A stretch of DNA of 64,000 nucleotides, from the NCBI GenBank assembly GCA_964602515.1, contig CAZRRJ010000003.1, positions 310,001 to 374,000 on the forward strand. The letters are read 5' to 3'. Below are positions 8,087-16,232 of this stretch, piece after piece (position 1 is the first letter of the stretch; every line of letters starts with the position of its first letter). Both the position numbers and the translations under genes were made by a program. Below the pieces are notes generated by a model. That model saw only the letters and a program-made list of their open reading frames with translations, made no database searches and was not told where the DNA came from. Source of the stretch: Carboxylicivirga sp964602515 (GTDB taxonomy: Bacteria; Bacteroidota; Bacteroidia; Bacteroidales; Marinilabiliaceae).

Positions 8087-9187
8087 TTATTTATCAGGGT
8101 TAAATCGCTCAAATGATTTCCAATATTTATCCTTATAAATCTCATAAGCTATTTCTTCTGAATCCTTATATTTTTCTTGAAATCTTAAGGCTACTTTTGA
8201 TGGTTTCCTAAAGTCCTTACACGCAAAATAAATCTCTCTCAAATTGTCAGCTGATTGCCTTCCGATGTATAGATAACCATCCTTATCTTTTAATTCTTCA
8301 AGTAATTCATATTCCAAAACGTTAAGCTTTTTATATGTACTATCATCAGGCATTCCATTATTTGACTCACCATTATATTTAATTTCAATGGTCAAAATCC
8401 ATGGGTGAGATGCTTTTCTATCCCATCTTATTAAATCATAATTTATTACAGCAATAAGTTTCCTCCCGCTTTTAAGTGTCGCTTCAAGGATTGAACATGA
8501 ATCCACATCTGAGTTTACCCTAATTCCATCGTATTTTTCAACAAATTCCTTTTGTCTCCATGTGATAAAGTCTTTTAATTTACCAATTGGGATTAACTCT
8601 TTTTCCGCATCTTTCTTTTCTTGGAAATCTAAGTTGTCAATTATTTCAATGGAGTTCAATTCCCCTAGATAATTGTCCAAAAAGAGATAAGTCCCGTTTA
8701 TTATTTCAGACCTATTTTCTTTATTTAAATCTGTATGAACAATTGTTATGTCAATCTCATCGGGAAATTCCGGATTGTCATTAGCGTAAAAACTTAACTT
8801 TTCTTCGTTGAATTTTAGACCAGACATATTAATCCCAACATCTTTTATATCAGATGCTGGTTTTAATGCAGTAAATCTCCAGTTATCAGGCTTTGGGGCA
8901 GATTCAATAAGTTCCTCAACAAAAACAACATTTTTAACATTCCCATCAGGAGTAATTATTAGTTCTGCGGTCTTGTCGTTATACATTCCAGTCAAAAAGA
9001 AATAACCTTCCTTTAATTCATTAAGTTTTGGAGTCAATTTATTAAAGAATCCCTCTTCAATGTTTGAATGCTGTTTTACAATCTCAAAAAACTCTTTCTC
9101 ATTTTTCATAAACCAATCCCAAAAATCAGAATTAGTCTTTATCGGTTCATCTTTTTGCTGTCCAAATATTTTACTTATGAAATTCAT
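8087..9187 (-). CDS. Two-domain protein with C-terminal DUF695-like region, 366 aa
   Basis: The N-terminal half (about residues 15-130) contains a WDWFMKNEKEF start, ELIITPDGNVKNV and a SAPKPDNWRFTALKPA segment, a pattern I associate with conserved Bacteroidota orphans. The C-terminal half (about 205-355) has the DUF695 layout: a Trp-rich start, a YELLEELKDKDGYLYIGR block and a REIYFACKD strand. There is no signal peptide. It is probably cytosolic. The shared MxxxxKIFG start with the DUF695-RraB protein at 578-1375 is notable. Function unknown; an immunity-type role is inference. Confidence 0.65.
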   Translation of the reverse strand: MNFISKIFGQQKDEPIKTNSDFWDWFMKNEKEFFEIVKQHSNIEEGFFNKLTPKLNELKEGYFFLTGMYNDKTAELIITPDGNVKNVVFVEELIESAPKPDNWRFTALKPASDIKDVGINMSGLKFNEEKLSFYANDNPEFPDEIDITIVHTDLNKENRSEIINGTYLFLDNYLGELNSIEIIDNLDFQEKKDAEKELIPIGKLKDFITWRQKEFVEKYDGIRVNSDVDSCSILEATLKSGRKLIAVINYDLIRWDRKASHPWILTIEIKYNGESNNGMPDDSTYKKLNVLEYELLEELKDKDGYLYIGRQSADNLREIYFACKDFRKPSKVALRFQEKYKDSEEIAYEIYKDKYWKSFERFNPDK

Positions 9188-9228
9188 TCTATTAATAGTT
9201 GTTTAATGTTTTAAGGATGTTTCACAGC

Positions 9229-9290
9229 CTTGCTAATAAAGGTACCGGCTATGAATCTGTCTAAGCAAAACTCGATATGCTTCATTAGCC
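9229..9290 (-). repeat. Array palindrome, family 2 copy B (attC-like)
   Basis: It starts CTTGCTAAT (9229-9237) and carries AAGCAAAACTCGATAT (9263-9278), matching 14 of 16 positions of the copy near 5255. GGCTATGAA (9247-9255) pairs with TTCATTAGCC (9281-9290) with one bulge. It lies about 45 nt before the start of the 8087-9187 gene. Confidence 0.6.
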
Positions 9291-9357
9291 ATTATTGACA
9301 TTTCGTGCTTTATTTTATTACTGTCTTGCCTGTTTTTATATACATTGTTAACACCTT

Positions 9358-10182
9358 TTATTTTTCAATTTCGTATTCTTTAGGTTCATATTTTACTTTC
9401 CCATAATTCCTAAACATCATTTCTTCTTCAATCAAAGTACCACTTCTAAATTTAGCATTTTTAGTTCTCCAGATTTCATTTGTTCTAAAAAACTCGTTTC
9501 CGTTTTTTAGAAACTTGTGATTCTTCTCAATTATGTGATAGTTGAAGTCTGGTTCTTCATTAACTCTTATTTCTCCTTCTAATAGTTTATCAGTTAACCA
9601 AAGGTTTATTTGAAAAAACCAATCGGTATTATTAGTCAATTGGAAGTCCAAATAATTATAAAAGACTGTTGCTCCGCTCGCAAAAGGTAAAACTCGTCCA
9701 TCGTCAGGGAAAGGGTCAAAACTATGGTGGTGTCTTTCATTGACTGTCAAAGGGGAATGTAAAGCTAACCAATGCAGTAAATTTGAGCTTTGACAAATTC
9801 CGCCACCAATTCCAGCCCTTGCCTCTCCAAATGACAATTCCATTCCGAGTTTATACCCCTTTCTTTTTGTAGGAAGTCCAACTGTTTTACAAAACGAAAA
9901 TGTCTCCCCAGGCTTTATTATGGTTCCATTTATTCTTTCAACAACAATCTTTAAATTGTCAATCTTATTATATTGAAGAGTCATATCTGTTTCACCAAGT
10001 TTTTTCAATAGCTTAGATTGGTGCTTTTTCACTCGAAAACCGAGTTTTTCTGTTTGCTTAGTTGACGTGTATTTCTTTTCGTCAAATATCCAAGTTAATC
10101 TCCTTCTTATTCTCTTTTCCCACACAGATAGAAAGTAAAATATCGGGTGTCTTTGTGATAAAAGTTTCTTCTGTTTTGTCAT
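9358..10182 (-). CDS. VanW family protein
   Basis: The VanW domain spans about residues 70-200 of 274. It shows NGTIIKPGETFSFCKTVG, the GIGGGICQSS motif (125-133), then ERHHHSFDPFPDDGRV and LPFASGAT, which are diagnostic of the family. VanW was named from vancomycin-resistance clusters, but its biochemical role is unknown and most members lie outside resistance loci. No signal peptide is present, and the N-terminal 60 residues are very basic. It stands alone here with no van genes nearby, so it should not be read as a resistance gene. Confidence 0.88.
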   Translation of the reverse strand: MTKQKKLLSQRHPIFYFLSVWEKRIRRRLTWIFDEKKYTSTKQTEKLGFRVKKHQSKLLKKLGETDMTLQYNKIDNLKIVVERINGTIIKPGETFSFCKTVGLPTKRKGYKLGMELSFGEARAGIGGGICQSSNLLHWLALHSPLTVNERHHHSFDPFPDDGRVLPFASGATVFYNYLDFQLTNNTDWFFQINLWLTDKLLEGEIRVNEEPDFNYHIIEKNHKFLKNGNEFFRTNEIWRTKNAKFRSGTLIEEEMMFRNYGKVKYEPKEYEIEK

Positions 10183-10196
10183 TGTTCTAATTTGGT

Positions 10197-10291
10197 GCTA
10201 ACGGTAATTTGTATTAGTAGTAGTAGCTTGCGTGTTACTTTCCTATCAAACCGCTGAAACCCGCATGCACTATACCATGTATTGTGCCTAG
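10197..10291 (-). repeat. Array junction element with GCTAACGG end
   Basis: It starts GCTAACGG (10197-10204), 15 nt before the VanW start. In sense this reads CCGTTAGC. The interior is GC-richer than the flanking genes and includes a short TAG/TAGTAG iteration. It ends GTGCCTAG next to the stop of the 10297-11061 gene. No open frame was found inside. Confidence 0.5.
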
Positions 10292-10296
10292 TTTTT

Positions 10297-11061
10297 TTAC
10301 AATGATTTAAAACTGTCTTTGAAACCGGAATCATTCATTGAAACATAACTATAATGTCTCGGTAAGTACCATGCAATACTTTTCATCACTCCCTCATAAT
10401 GTTCTTTTTTTTCAAATTTATCAGGAGTTAGATTAAAAACCAATTCTTGTTGATATCCACCTGGTTTACGACGGTTCATCAATAATAATTTAGTGTCATT
10501 AATTCCTAAATTTTTCAAGAAATCACGAATAACGATTCTTGTCTGAATAGGTAAAACAGTTTCTGATGGCTGTCCTATAAGAACTTCTTCTTTTTCTTTA
10601 ATAATTTCCTGATCTGGCAAATCCGAATTCTCTGATTTTGTATAAAACTCGTTACTTATGTGGTAATTCACAATATCTCCATACGAGAATACCCAATCAG
10701 GTTGACCTTTCAATGGATTTATTGCTACACCAAATCCTTTTTCTAATAAAAAATCATCCTTCATATGCTTTATCACAAAGCACTGAAATTTTTTATTTGG
10801 CTCAGGAATATTTAATTGAAAATAAGGAAATCCATCTGGTCCTTCAATCACTTGTGGATTCCCGCAAATAAAACTTGCATCAGCAACATTCTCTAAGAAT
10901 TTAGCATTCCATTTATCATCTCTTTGTTCTCTTGGAGTCTTAATTAATTCATTTAAAATACTTGTCTTTGATAAATCTCCATAATAAGGTGTTTCTTCAG
11001 TTTGCTTTGTTGGTTCTTCAACCTTTTTGTTATTTTTTTTTATAAAATCAAATAATCCCAT
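10297..11061 (-). CDS. Hypothetical cytoplasmic protein, 254 aa
   Basis: The N-terminus MGLFDFIKKNNKK, followed by a Thr/Glu-rich linker (about residues 12-30), is typical of small accessory proteins. The body has predicted mixed alpha/beta structure with QCFVIKHMKDDFLLEKGFG and DWVFSYGDIVNY segments. No catalytic motif, signal peptide or membrane helix is seen, and I cannot name the family. It is bounded on both sides by array junction elements, so it looks like a stand-alone unit. Confidence 0.65.
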   Translation of the reverse strand: MGLFDFIKKNNKKVEEPTKQTEETPYYGDLSKTSILNELIKTPREQRDDKWNAKFLENVADASFICGNPQVIEGPDGFPYFQLNIPEPNKKFQCFVIKHMKDDFLLEKGFGVAINPLKGQPDWVFSYGDIVNYHISNEFYTKSENSDLPDQEIIKEKEEVLIGQPSETVLPIQTRIVIRDFLKNLGINDTKLLLMNRRKPGGYQQELVFNLTPDKFEKKEHYEGVMKSIAWYLPRHYSYVSMNDSGFKDSFKSL

Positions 11062-11184
11062 AATATCAATGTTTATTTATAGTTCACGGCCTTTCTAATA
11101 TTGGGTACAACAGCCGGCCGCATAAAACTGTAGCAGAGTTGTGGTGATTGTCCGTCTGCAGGACGAATAAACAATCTGCGGGAG

Positions 11185-11239
11185 TCTGCCCAACCAGAAC
11201 CGCACTGCTGCCTGCAATGCTTTATTGCGGTTTGTTGTA
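11185..11239 (-). repeat. Array palindrome, family 1 copy B (attC-like)
   Basis: AACCGCA (11199-11205) pairs perfectly with TGCGGTT (11227-11233) around a 21-base loop. The segment 11212-11239 matches 2977-3004 at 25 of 28 positions, and both copies carry TGCCCA plus CC on the other arm. The stem bases differ between copies yet still pair, which points to selection on structure. It lies 11 bases after the stop of the 11251-11853 gene in the sense direction. Confidence 0.7.
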
Positions 11240-11250
11240 TGCTGACATTT

Positions 11251-11853
11251 TTATAACCAAAATTGCAGAGCTTTTCCATTTGCTTTAGTGTCCTTTATAA
11301 ACTTTAAAACCGATTCAAATTCTTTTAAAACAGAAAAAGAAAATTCAGACTTATTTGATTCAAAAATCTTAATGGCCGAAACCAAACCTTCGTTTAAAAT
11401 CATTGCTTCTTCAAAGTCCTGAATAGGTCCATATTTTATTGGTAAATGCTGAAGTTTATTGAGTAAGTTGGTCGACCATATTTCATCATAGAACTTGTCC
11501 GATAATGGCAGGCTTACCTCTATTTTCTCAAGTTCCTGAATGGGCATTTTATCATCATCAATAGTCTGGCAAAGTGAAGAATTTCTTTCTGTCCATTTTT
11601 TGTTGAAATAAGCTTCAGAAATAGATTCAAACTCAGTATCTGATAAATCTAATTCAATATCACAAAGCATTCCGTATTTATCGTGTGAATACCCAGAGCC
11701 ATACCTTAACCTTATTCCGATAGAATATTCTTCCACTTGTCTTTTGACCGTACCATCTTTTTCTGTTTCAAAGTACCATATTGAATTTCCCCAATGATCG
11801 TATTCGTCACCCCTGGTTTCATTCCATTTTCTTTTGATGTAGTTCATCTTCAT
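11251..11853 (-). CDS. Hypothetical cytoplasmic protein, 200 aa
   Basis: The start MKMNYIKRKWNETRGDEYDHWGN shows a Trp-rich motif (WNE...DHWGNSIWYFE) that I associate with Bacteroidota orphans found in accessory arrays. The C-terminal half is helical and acidic. There is no signal peptide or membrane segment. MNYIKRKW, two codons in, is an alternative start. Function unknown. The next upstream unit in the same direction is the frameshifted gene at 11892-12190. Confidence 0.65.
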   Translation of the reverse strand: MKMNYIKRKWNETRGDEYDHWGNSIWYFETEKDGTVKRQVEEYSIGIRLRYGSGYSHDKYGMLCDIELDLSDTEFESISEAYFNKKWTERNSSLCQTIDDDKMPIQELEKIEVSLPLSDKFYDEIWSTNLLNKLQHLPIKYGPIQDFEEAMILNEGLVSAIKIFESNKSEFSFSVLKEFESVLKFIKDTKANGKALQFWL

Positions 11854-11891
11854 GGTTTCTTTGCTTACATACGGCCATCCATTGGCACCAG

Positions 11892-12190
11892 TTAATTTAA
11901 TATTTTGTTATATATCTCAATTAAATCAGTAAATGAATCATTTATTCTATCAACTGCATTAAAATCATGGTCAAAAAAATAAACAGGACTTTTAATATTT
12001 TGTCTTTTTAAATCAGCAATTAAGTCTAAAATATCAGGAGTCCATATATCCCCTATTTTTTTAATAAATCATTTGGTAATTGAATAGAGAAATCACGTTC
12101 AACTCTATCAATATTTAATTGATTAACCAACTTAATTTCATCATTTTTATTAAATCTATCGACAAATATTTGAAAACTGTCCATGTGCAT
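11892..12190 (-). pseudogene. Small gene broken by a one-base loss in a homopolymer
   Basis: The sense frame from ATG at 12188-12190 reads MHMDSFQIFVDRFNKNDE ... FSIQLPNDLLKK then TAG. Adding one A to the seven-A run (plus strand T-run at 12056-12062) restores a continuous 99-residue protein ending FTDLIEIYNKILN at 11892-11894. The span is 299 bases, one short of 100 codons. It could be a true pseudogene, a sequencing error, or slippage-dependent expression. The family is uncertain; weak resemblance to SMI1/KNR4-type immunity proteins is only a guess. Confidence 0.65.
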
Positions 12191-12205
12191 TAATTTTTAA
12201 TTGTT

Positions 12206-12265
12206 GCCAACGGTTATCTGTATGTGCCGTATCCATTAGGGCATGGCATATACACGATGTTAGCA
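12206..12265 (-). repeat. Best-formed attC-like palindrome in the array
   Basis: GCCAACGG (12206-12213) and GTTAGCA (12259-12265) form outer arms with one mismatch. Inside, GTATGTGCC (12220-12228) pairs with GGCATATAC (12245-12253), nine pairs including one G-T. In the sense direction the order is TGCTAAC, inner arm, loop, inner arm, CCGTTGGC. The next gene starts 15 nt later. This matches the general plan of an integron attC site, though the GTTRRRY core is not exact. Confidence 0.65.
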
Positions 12266-12273
12266 GTAGTATT

Positions 12274-13140
12274 TTATTCAGTTAGCTGTTTATAAATTCT
12301 TTGTTCCTTCTTTCCTAATGGTCTTATGTCCTTAGTTTTCTCCAAACTTTCAATCGCTTTTCTCAAACTGGTTGCTTTAGATTTTTCAGTTTTATCCGTT
12401 TTTGACTTCTCACTAAATTTTTTTGCTCGTTCTGTATATTTCTGATAAACTTTCCAGTCTTTTGGTGTTAGATGTGAAAAAGGTTTAGCTTTAACTGGAA
12501 CTGGTTTAATATAGTCAAGAACAAAATCAATTTCTTTTGGGGTCGCAATTTTAGAATGAAAGGACTTAAAATTGGCATATTCTTCAAAGCTGTTTTCAAA
12601 CCATTCTTTGGCTTTTTTTGTGAAAAATACATGCCCTGTTCCTTTACCAAGAAAAATGTCATTTCCTGTCCAAGAGTTCTCTATAACAAATAGCTCGTCC
12701 CTGTTTGATACATTCCTCTGTTTTCTTCCAATCAATGTTTCTTTATTAAGTCTTAGTGCCCAAATTGGCTCCATTTTGCTTGCTATTTCTTGATTATGCT
12801 TTCTTATAAAAATATAATTTTCAGGTTCTCCTCCAGCTGGATATATTTTAGGATTATCTGCTTTTAAATCCCATTTTGTCCAGTTAATGTTTACTATTTT
12901 CTTAAAAATGGTTTTAATAAATTCAATTCCCTTTAAATCTGATTGCTCCAGTTTGTTTTTAGTTGTCTCTGAAACCAATATGATACCTGCCCATTCATAA
13001 ATTGGGGGAACAAATGCTCCTGTTCTTTCAATATAGATTTTATTTTCATCAACTTTATCGGGATAAGCGTAACCTATAAGTAATGTATCTCCATAATCTC
13101 CCCAAGGCATTTTCTTATTCTCAAAAGTGTAGAAATCCAT
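12274..13140 (-). CDS. Hypothetical cytoplasmic protein with Lys-rich C-terminus, 288 aa
   Basis: Residues 1-200 form a predicted globular alpha/beta region with a Trp-rich middle (NINWTKWDLKADNP) and a GGEPENYIFIRKH segment. Residues about 215-288 are rich in Lys and Glu and are probably helical or disordered. I do not recognise the family. It is the first unit of the array in the sense direction: GTTAGCGG (plus CCGCTAAC, 13165-13172) lies 25 nt before its start and appears to mark the array boundary. Confidence 0.65.
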   Translation of the reverse strand: MDFYTFENKKMPWGDYGDTLLIGYAYPDKVDENKIYIERTGAFVPPIYEWAGIILVSETTKNKLEQSDLKGIEFIKTIFKKIVNINWTKWDLKADNPKIYPAGGEPENYIFIRKHNQEIASKMEPIWALRLNKETLIGRKQRNVSNRDELFVIENSWTGNDIFLGKGTGHVFFTKKAKEWFENSFEEYANFKSFHSKIATPKEIDFVLDYIKPVPVKAKPFSHLTPKDWKVYQKYTERAKKFSEKSKTDKTEKSKATSLRKAIESLEKTKDIRPLGKKEQRIYKQLTE

Positions 13141-13455
13141 TGCTTTTTATTTGTATGGTTATTACCGCTAACTTATCTATAACCATAAGTATCCTACGAT
13201 TATTTTTGTTATAATACCTGGTATTCTTTACTTGGTAAACTACCTAAAGGTCTTTATCAATCTATTTATTGTTAAAGCTATCTTATAGCTTACTTTTATG
13301 GAAATACAATTGATATTCGCAGGTGTTTTTTTAATATTCGTTATTATTGTGTGAATATTATATCCTACATTCTTAATTTCTTCGCCTTTACCTGCCCGGC
13401 ATACTTCCGTCAGGAACAGAGAAAAAGAAGGTGAACAGGCTGCGAGCCTTATTGC
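13141..13455. other. Boundary between the small-gene array and the exopolysaccharide operon
   Basis: No gene was found. CCGCTAAC at 13165-13172 is the last copy of the array end motif. A short AGGCT-gcg-AGCCT hairpin near 13436-13448 sits just downstream of the exopolysaccharide operon's last stop and might act as a weak terminator. Confidence 0.5.
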
Positions 13456-14991
13456 CTATTTCAAATCCCAGATTTGGGCATCGTATACTGTAAAATTTTT
13501 ACTTTTATTACAGGTATGTACCCCCAGGGCTTTTGTTTTTAGAGAAGCTGCATCAATATATTTATACAGTTCTTCTTCATACTCTTTTTCATTCATTATC
13601 AACACCTTGTTCAATCTTATTCGTGATCCGTAATTTGTAAAACAATCCTGCGATGGCCTGTAAAGTATACCATCTTCAATGTACAAATTACCAGCAGGCC
13701 GTGCTTTTGAGCTATCGGTTACTATTGGGTTTTGCTTATGGGGTAACCATTGGCTATTAAGCATATCATTGGTATAAAATAAAAAGAGCTGGTCGTATGA
13801 ACCACCATCCTTCATTGTTTTGATAATGCTAAACATCCACCACAGCTCATTATGATAAAAAGGCGTAAAATCCAGTAACTGAACATTTGATTGTAATTCT
13901 CTTACAAAATTCCAATGATGGGGAAATGATTCAGAAGTATACAGGCGTAAACCCTTGGATGCAGCTGATTCTGGAATCATTATCCATTTATTATCCAGCT
14001 TTATTACATTTGGGTATGATAAATGAAATGGCTCTTCTATAATCTTGGTTTGATTTAAACTCTGTCCAGTCTCATTCAGGCTGACCACCTGTATATGCCC
14101 TTTACCGGATTTGGCATCTATCTGTTCCACAAACAAGTATTTATCATATATAATAAAAGGGTCGGCCCACCCGTCATTACCATTCGGATAAAGCATTTGC
14201 TGTTCTTTTTCTTTGTTATGGACAATAACAACCCATCGTTTATGATAGAATATTTTCTTAAGGCGCTGATAAACCCGCTTAACAGACCATTTAATCCAGT
14301 AGGCCATCAGGGTATTCACGCGAGTTGTTCCTTCCAAAGTATTGCTTTGTTCGTAATCAACTTTCCTGTCTGTTCGCCACAGGCTTTCTATAGATTGTTT
14401 AATGGCTGCTTTAAAAAAGTTACTGTTCTTATCAATACTATAGGCTAATGTTTGAAATACATGTTGCCATACAATAGTATCTTCAGAATAAACTGTTAAA
14501 GCTTCGCTAAGGAATAAATAACGCCTTATAAAATAGATTATTCCCCGCTTTCCACTTTGAAGTACGCCGGCAGGATATTGAAAAACACGAGCGTTAATAT
14601 GGCCTGTCTGTTGCTTACTAAAGTTAAGTACTACAGCAGAATAATCAGATGCGAACCCTTGTGTTAACTCCGGGGTATTCTTTATACATTCTACGCTATT
14701 AATACCTTTAAAAGCTTCAACAACACTAATGCGCTTAAAGGCTTTCAGCTTCTGGCGAAATACCAATTTCTCAAGCCATATAAAAGGGATATAGATAAAG
14801 GGATATTCCTTTTGTGTTTGTATCTCTTTCGGATCTGAGTATACAATTTGAATTTTTTCTTTTAGATGGTTGATAGCTAAATGACGAATAACATCAACAA
14901 ACCACCAGGGTAAAAATGGTTTTTCAATCCTGATAATAAGCTGGCATATCTCCGGCTTTTCTACAATGTATTTAAGTTGCGTTTCCTTCAT
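13456..14991 (-). CDS. GINT1-like glycosyltransferase with beta-propeller domain
   Basis: The 511-residue protein has an N-terminal part of about 235 residues resembling the formyltransferase-like half of this family. From about residue 265 there is a propeller with NDGWADPFIIYDKYLFVE, then GKGHIQVV, LSYPNVIKLDNKWIMIPES and LRLYTSE. This order is characteristic of the glucosamine inositolphosphorylceramide transferase 1 (GINT1)-type family, whose plant member adds GlcN to a lipid. In bacteria, members occur in surface-polysaccharide loci. Its ATG overlaps the stop of the GT4 gene (TAATG), so the two are translationally coupled. It is the last gene of the operon. Substrate unknown. Confidence 0.75.
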   Translation of the reverse strand: MKETQLKYIVEKPEICQLIIRIEKPFLPWWFVDVIRHLAINHLKEKIQIVYSDPKEIQTQKEYPFIYIPFIWLEKLVFRQKLKAFKRISVVEAFKGINSVECIKNTPELTQGFASDYSAVVLNFSKQQTGHINARVFQYPAGVLQSGKRGIIYFIRRYLFLSEALTVYSEDTIVWQHVFQTLAYSIDKNSNFFKAAIKQSIESLWRTDRKVDYEQSNTLEGTTRVNTLMAYWIKWSVKRVYQRLKKIFYHKRWVVIVHNKEKEQQMLYPNGNDGWADPFIIYDKYLFVEQIDAKSGKGHIQVVSLNETGQSLNQTKIIEEPFHLSYPNVIKLDNKWIMIPESAASKGLRLYTSESFPHHWNFVRELQSNVQLLDFTPFYHNELWWMFSIIKTMKDGGSYDQLFLFYTNDMLNSQWLPHKQNPIVTDSSKARPAGNLYIEDGILYRPSQDCFTNYGSRIRLNKVLIMNEKEYEEELYKYIDAASLKTKALGVHTCNKSKNFTVYDAQIWDLK

Positions 14992-16112
14992 TATACAATC
15001 CCTTTCAAAGCGGCTTCTGCTCTTTTATCCCATGTATAGTTCTGTTCAAAGCTGCTATAAGCTTCATCGGCTAATGTTTCTCTATAGCTTTTATCATTAC
15101 AGCGCCTTATGGCTTCTACCCATTCTTTTACTTTATCCGGTGTTACCAGCACAGCATTTTTATGGTTGAGTACTTCGCGCAATACGGGCATATCTGAGCA
15201 TATTATACACCTGTGTGACGACATGTATTCGAATATTTTTAAGGGTGACATGTACCGGGAGGATTCATGGCCTTTATCTGCTACCCATACCTCTCTTTGG
15301 TAAGGGGCAAGCAGTACATCACACCTGCTCCGGTAATATTGCACTTCTGATGGCTTAACAAAGCCATATAAAAATAAGTTGTTCAGATCACCTAGCTGTT
15401 CCTGCCAGTACTTTACATCTTGTTCTCTGCCGCCAATAATCTGGAAATCGACTTCAGGCAGATGCTTTGCTGCTTCAATAATAAGTTCTATACCACGCCC
15501 CTGGTACAGATGGCCAAAATACCCTGCCTGAAGAGCTTCTGGTCTTCCTTTCCATTTCACATGGCCAGCTTTCGCTGTTTCAATTTTATCCGCAGCATCA
15601 TGCAACACCATGGCGTCAAATGAATTGTGCTTAAAGTGTTGTAAAAACATGCGTTCTAAGGCTTTAGATATAGCAATAAAACGCTTTAGGTTACGGGCTA
15701 AAAATAAGCGTTTAAACAGGAGCTTTAATAAACCGCCCTTATTTATAAACGGCTTGTGTGCCTCTACAATAAATGGCAAAGTGGTATATGACAGGTATAC
15801 TGCCGGTATTTCACAACGTGTATAGACCAAGTCGGGAGCTTGTGATTTGGCGTATTTAATAGCCTCTAGTGCAAACATATGCATCTTTCCTTTAAGTGTT
15901 CTAAGCTTGATTTTTTTTATTTTAAAGGTTGGTTTTACACCATAGTAGGCATAAATATCATCAATACCTTGCTCTTCATCTTGCTTAGCGTCAAATGTCA
16001 CCAATGTTACTGTATGCCCCAAGCCAGCCATTGACTGGCACATCTTCATAACATGAATACTATTGGCGGTTTTACTGGGTATAAATGAGTTTGCAATATA
16101 TATGACCTTCAT
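14991..16112 (-). CDS. GT4 family glycosyltransferase
   Basis: I chose the ATG at 16110-16112 (MKVIYIANSFIPSKTANSIH), a typical GT-B N-terminus in which Ser-x-x-His binds the acceptor. Eleven extra codons are open upstream. The C-terminal Rossmann half contains LQAGYFGHLYQGRGIELII, a DVLLAPYQ loop and a SPLKIFEYMSSHRCII segment carrying the EX7E-like acidic pair of family GT4. It probably transfers a nucleotide-activated sugar to a lipid-linked intermediate at the cytoplasmic membrane face. It lies about 120 nt after the asparagine-synthase-like gene. Confidence 0.88.
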   Translation of the reverse strand: MKVIYIANSFIPSKTANSIHVMKMCQSMAGLGHTVTLVTFDAKQDEEQGIDDIYAYYGVKPTFKIKKIKLRTLKGKMHMFALEAIKYAKSQAPDLVYTRCEIPAVYLSYTTLPFIVEAHKPFINKGGLLKLLFKRLFLARNLKRFIAISKALERMFLQHFKHNSFDAMVLHDAADKIETAKAGHVKWKGRPEALQAGYFGHLYQGRGIELIIEAAKHLPEVDFQIIGGREQDVKYWQEQLGDLNNLFLYGFVKPSEVQYYRSRCDVLLAPYQREVWVADKGHESSRYMSPLKIFEYMSSHRCIICSDMPVLREVLNHKNAVLVTPDKVKEWVEAIRRCNDKSYRETLADEAYSSFEQNYTWDKRAEAALKGIV

Positions 16113-16232
16113 GTGTGTATTTTTAGATATTAGATTACCAAACACTTAATAAGAAACTGATTTACAAGGTATATATTAATCATTCATAATCTTGCCGGGA
16201 AAAGACTCTTACCTGTTACTTTTGATTAATAT

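Noticed and set aside
9358..10182. Vancomycin-resistance gene
   Set aside because: VanW domains are widespread outside van clusters, and no vanA/H/X-type gene is present.
11073..11279. Open frame of 68 codons in the junction before the 10297-11061 gene
   Set aside because: It crosses the family-1 palindrome and the 3' end of the 11251-11853 gene; the composition looks like translated repeat, not protein.
1..13172. CRISPR array or prophage as the source of the repeats
   Set aside because: Repeats are diverged, hundreds to thousands of bases apart and interleaved with genes; no spacers, cas genes, phage structural genes or att-site duplication were seen.
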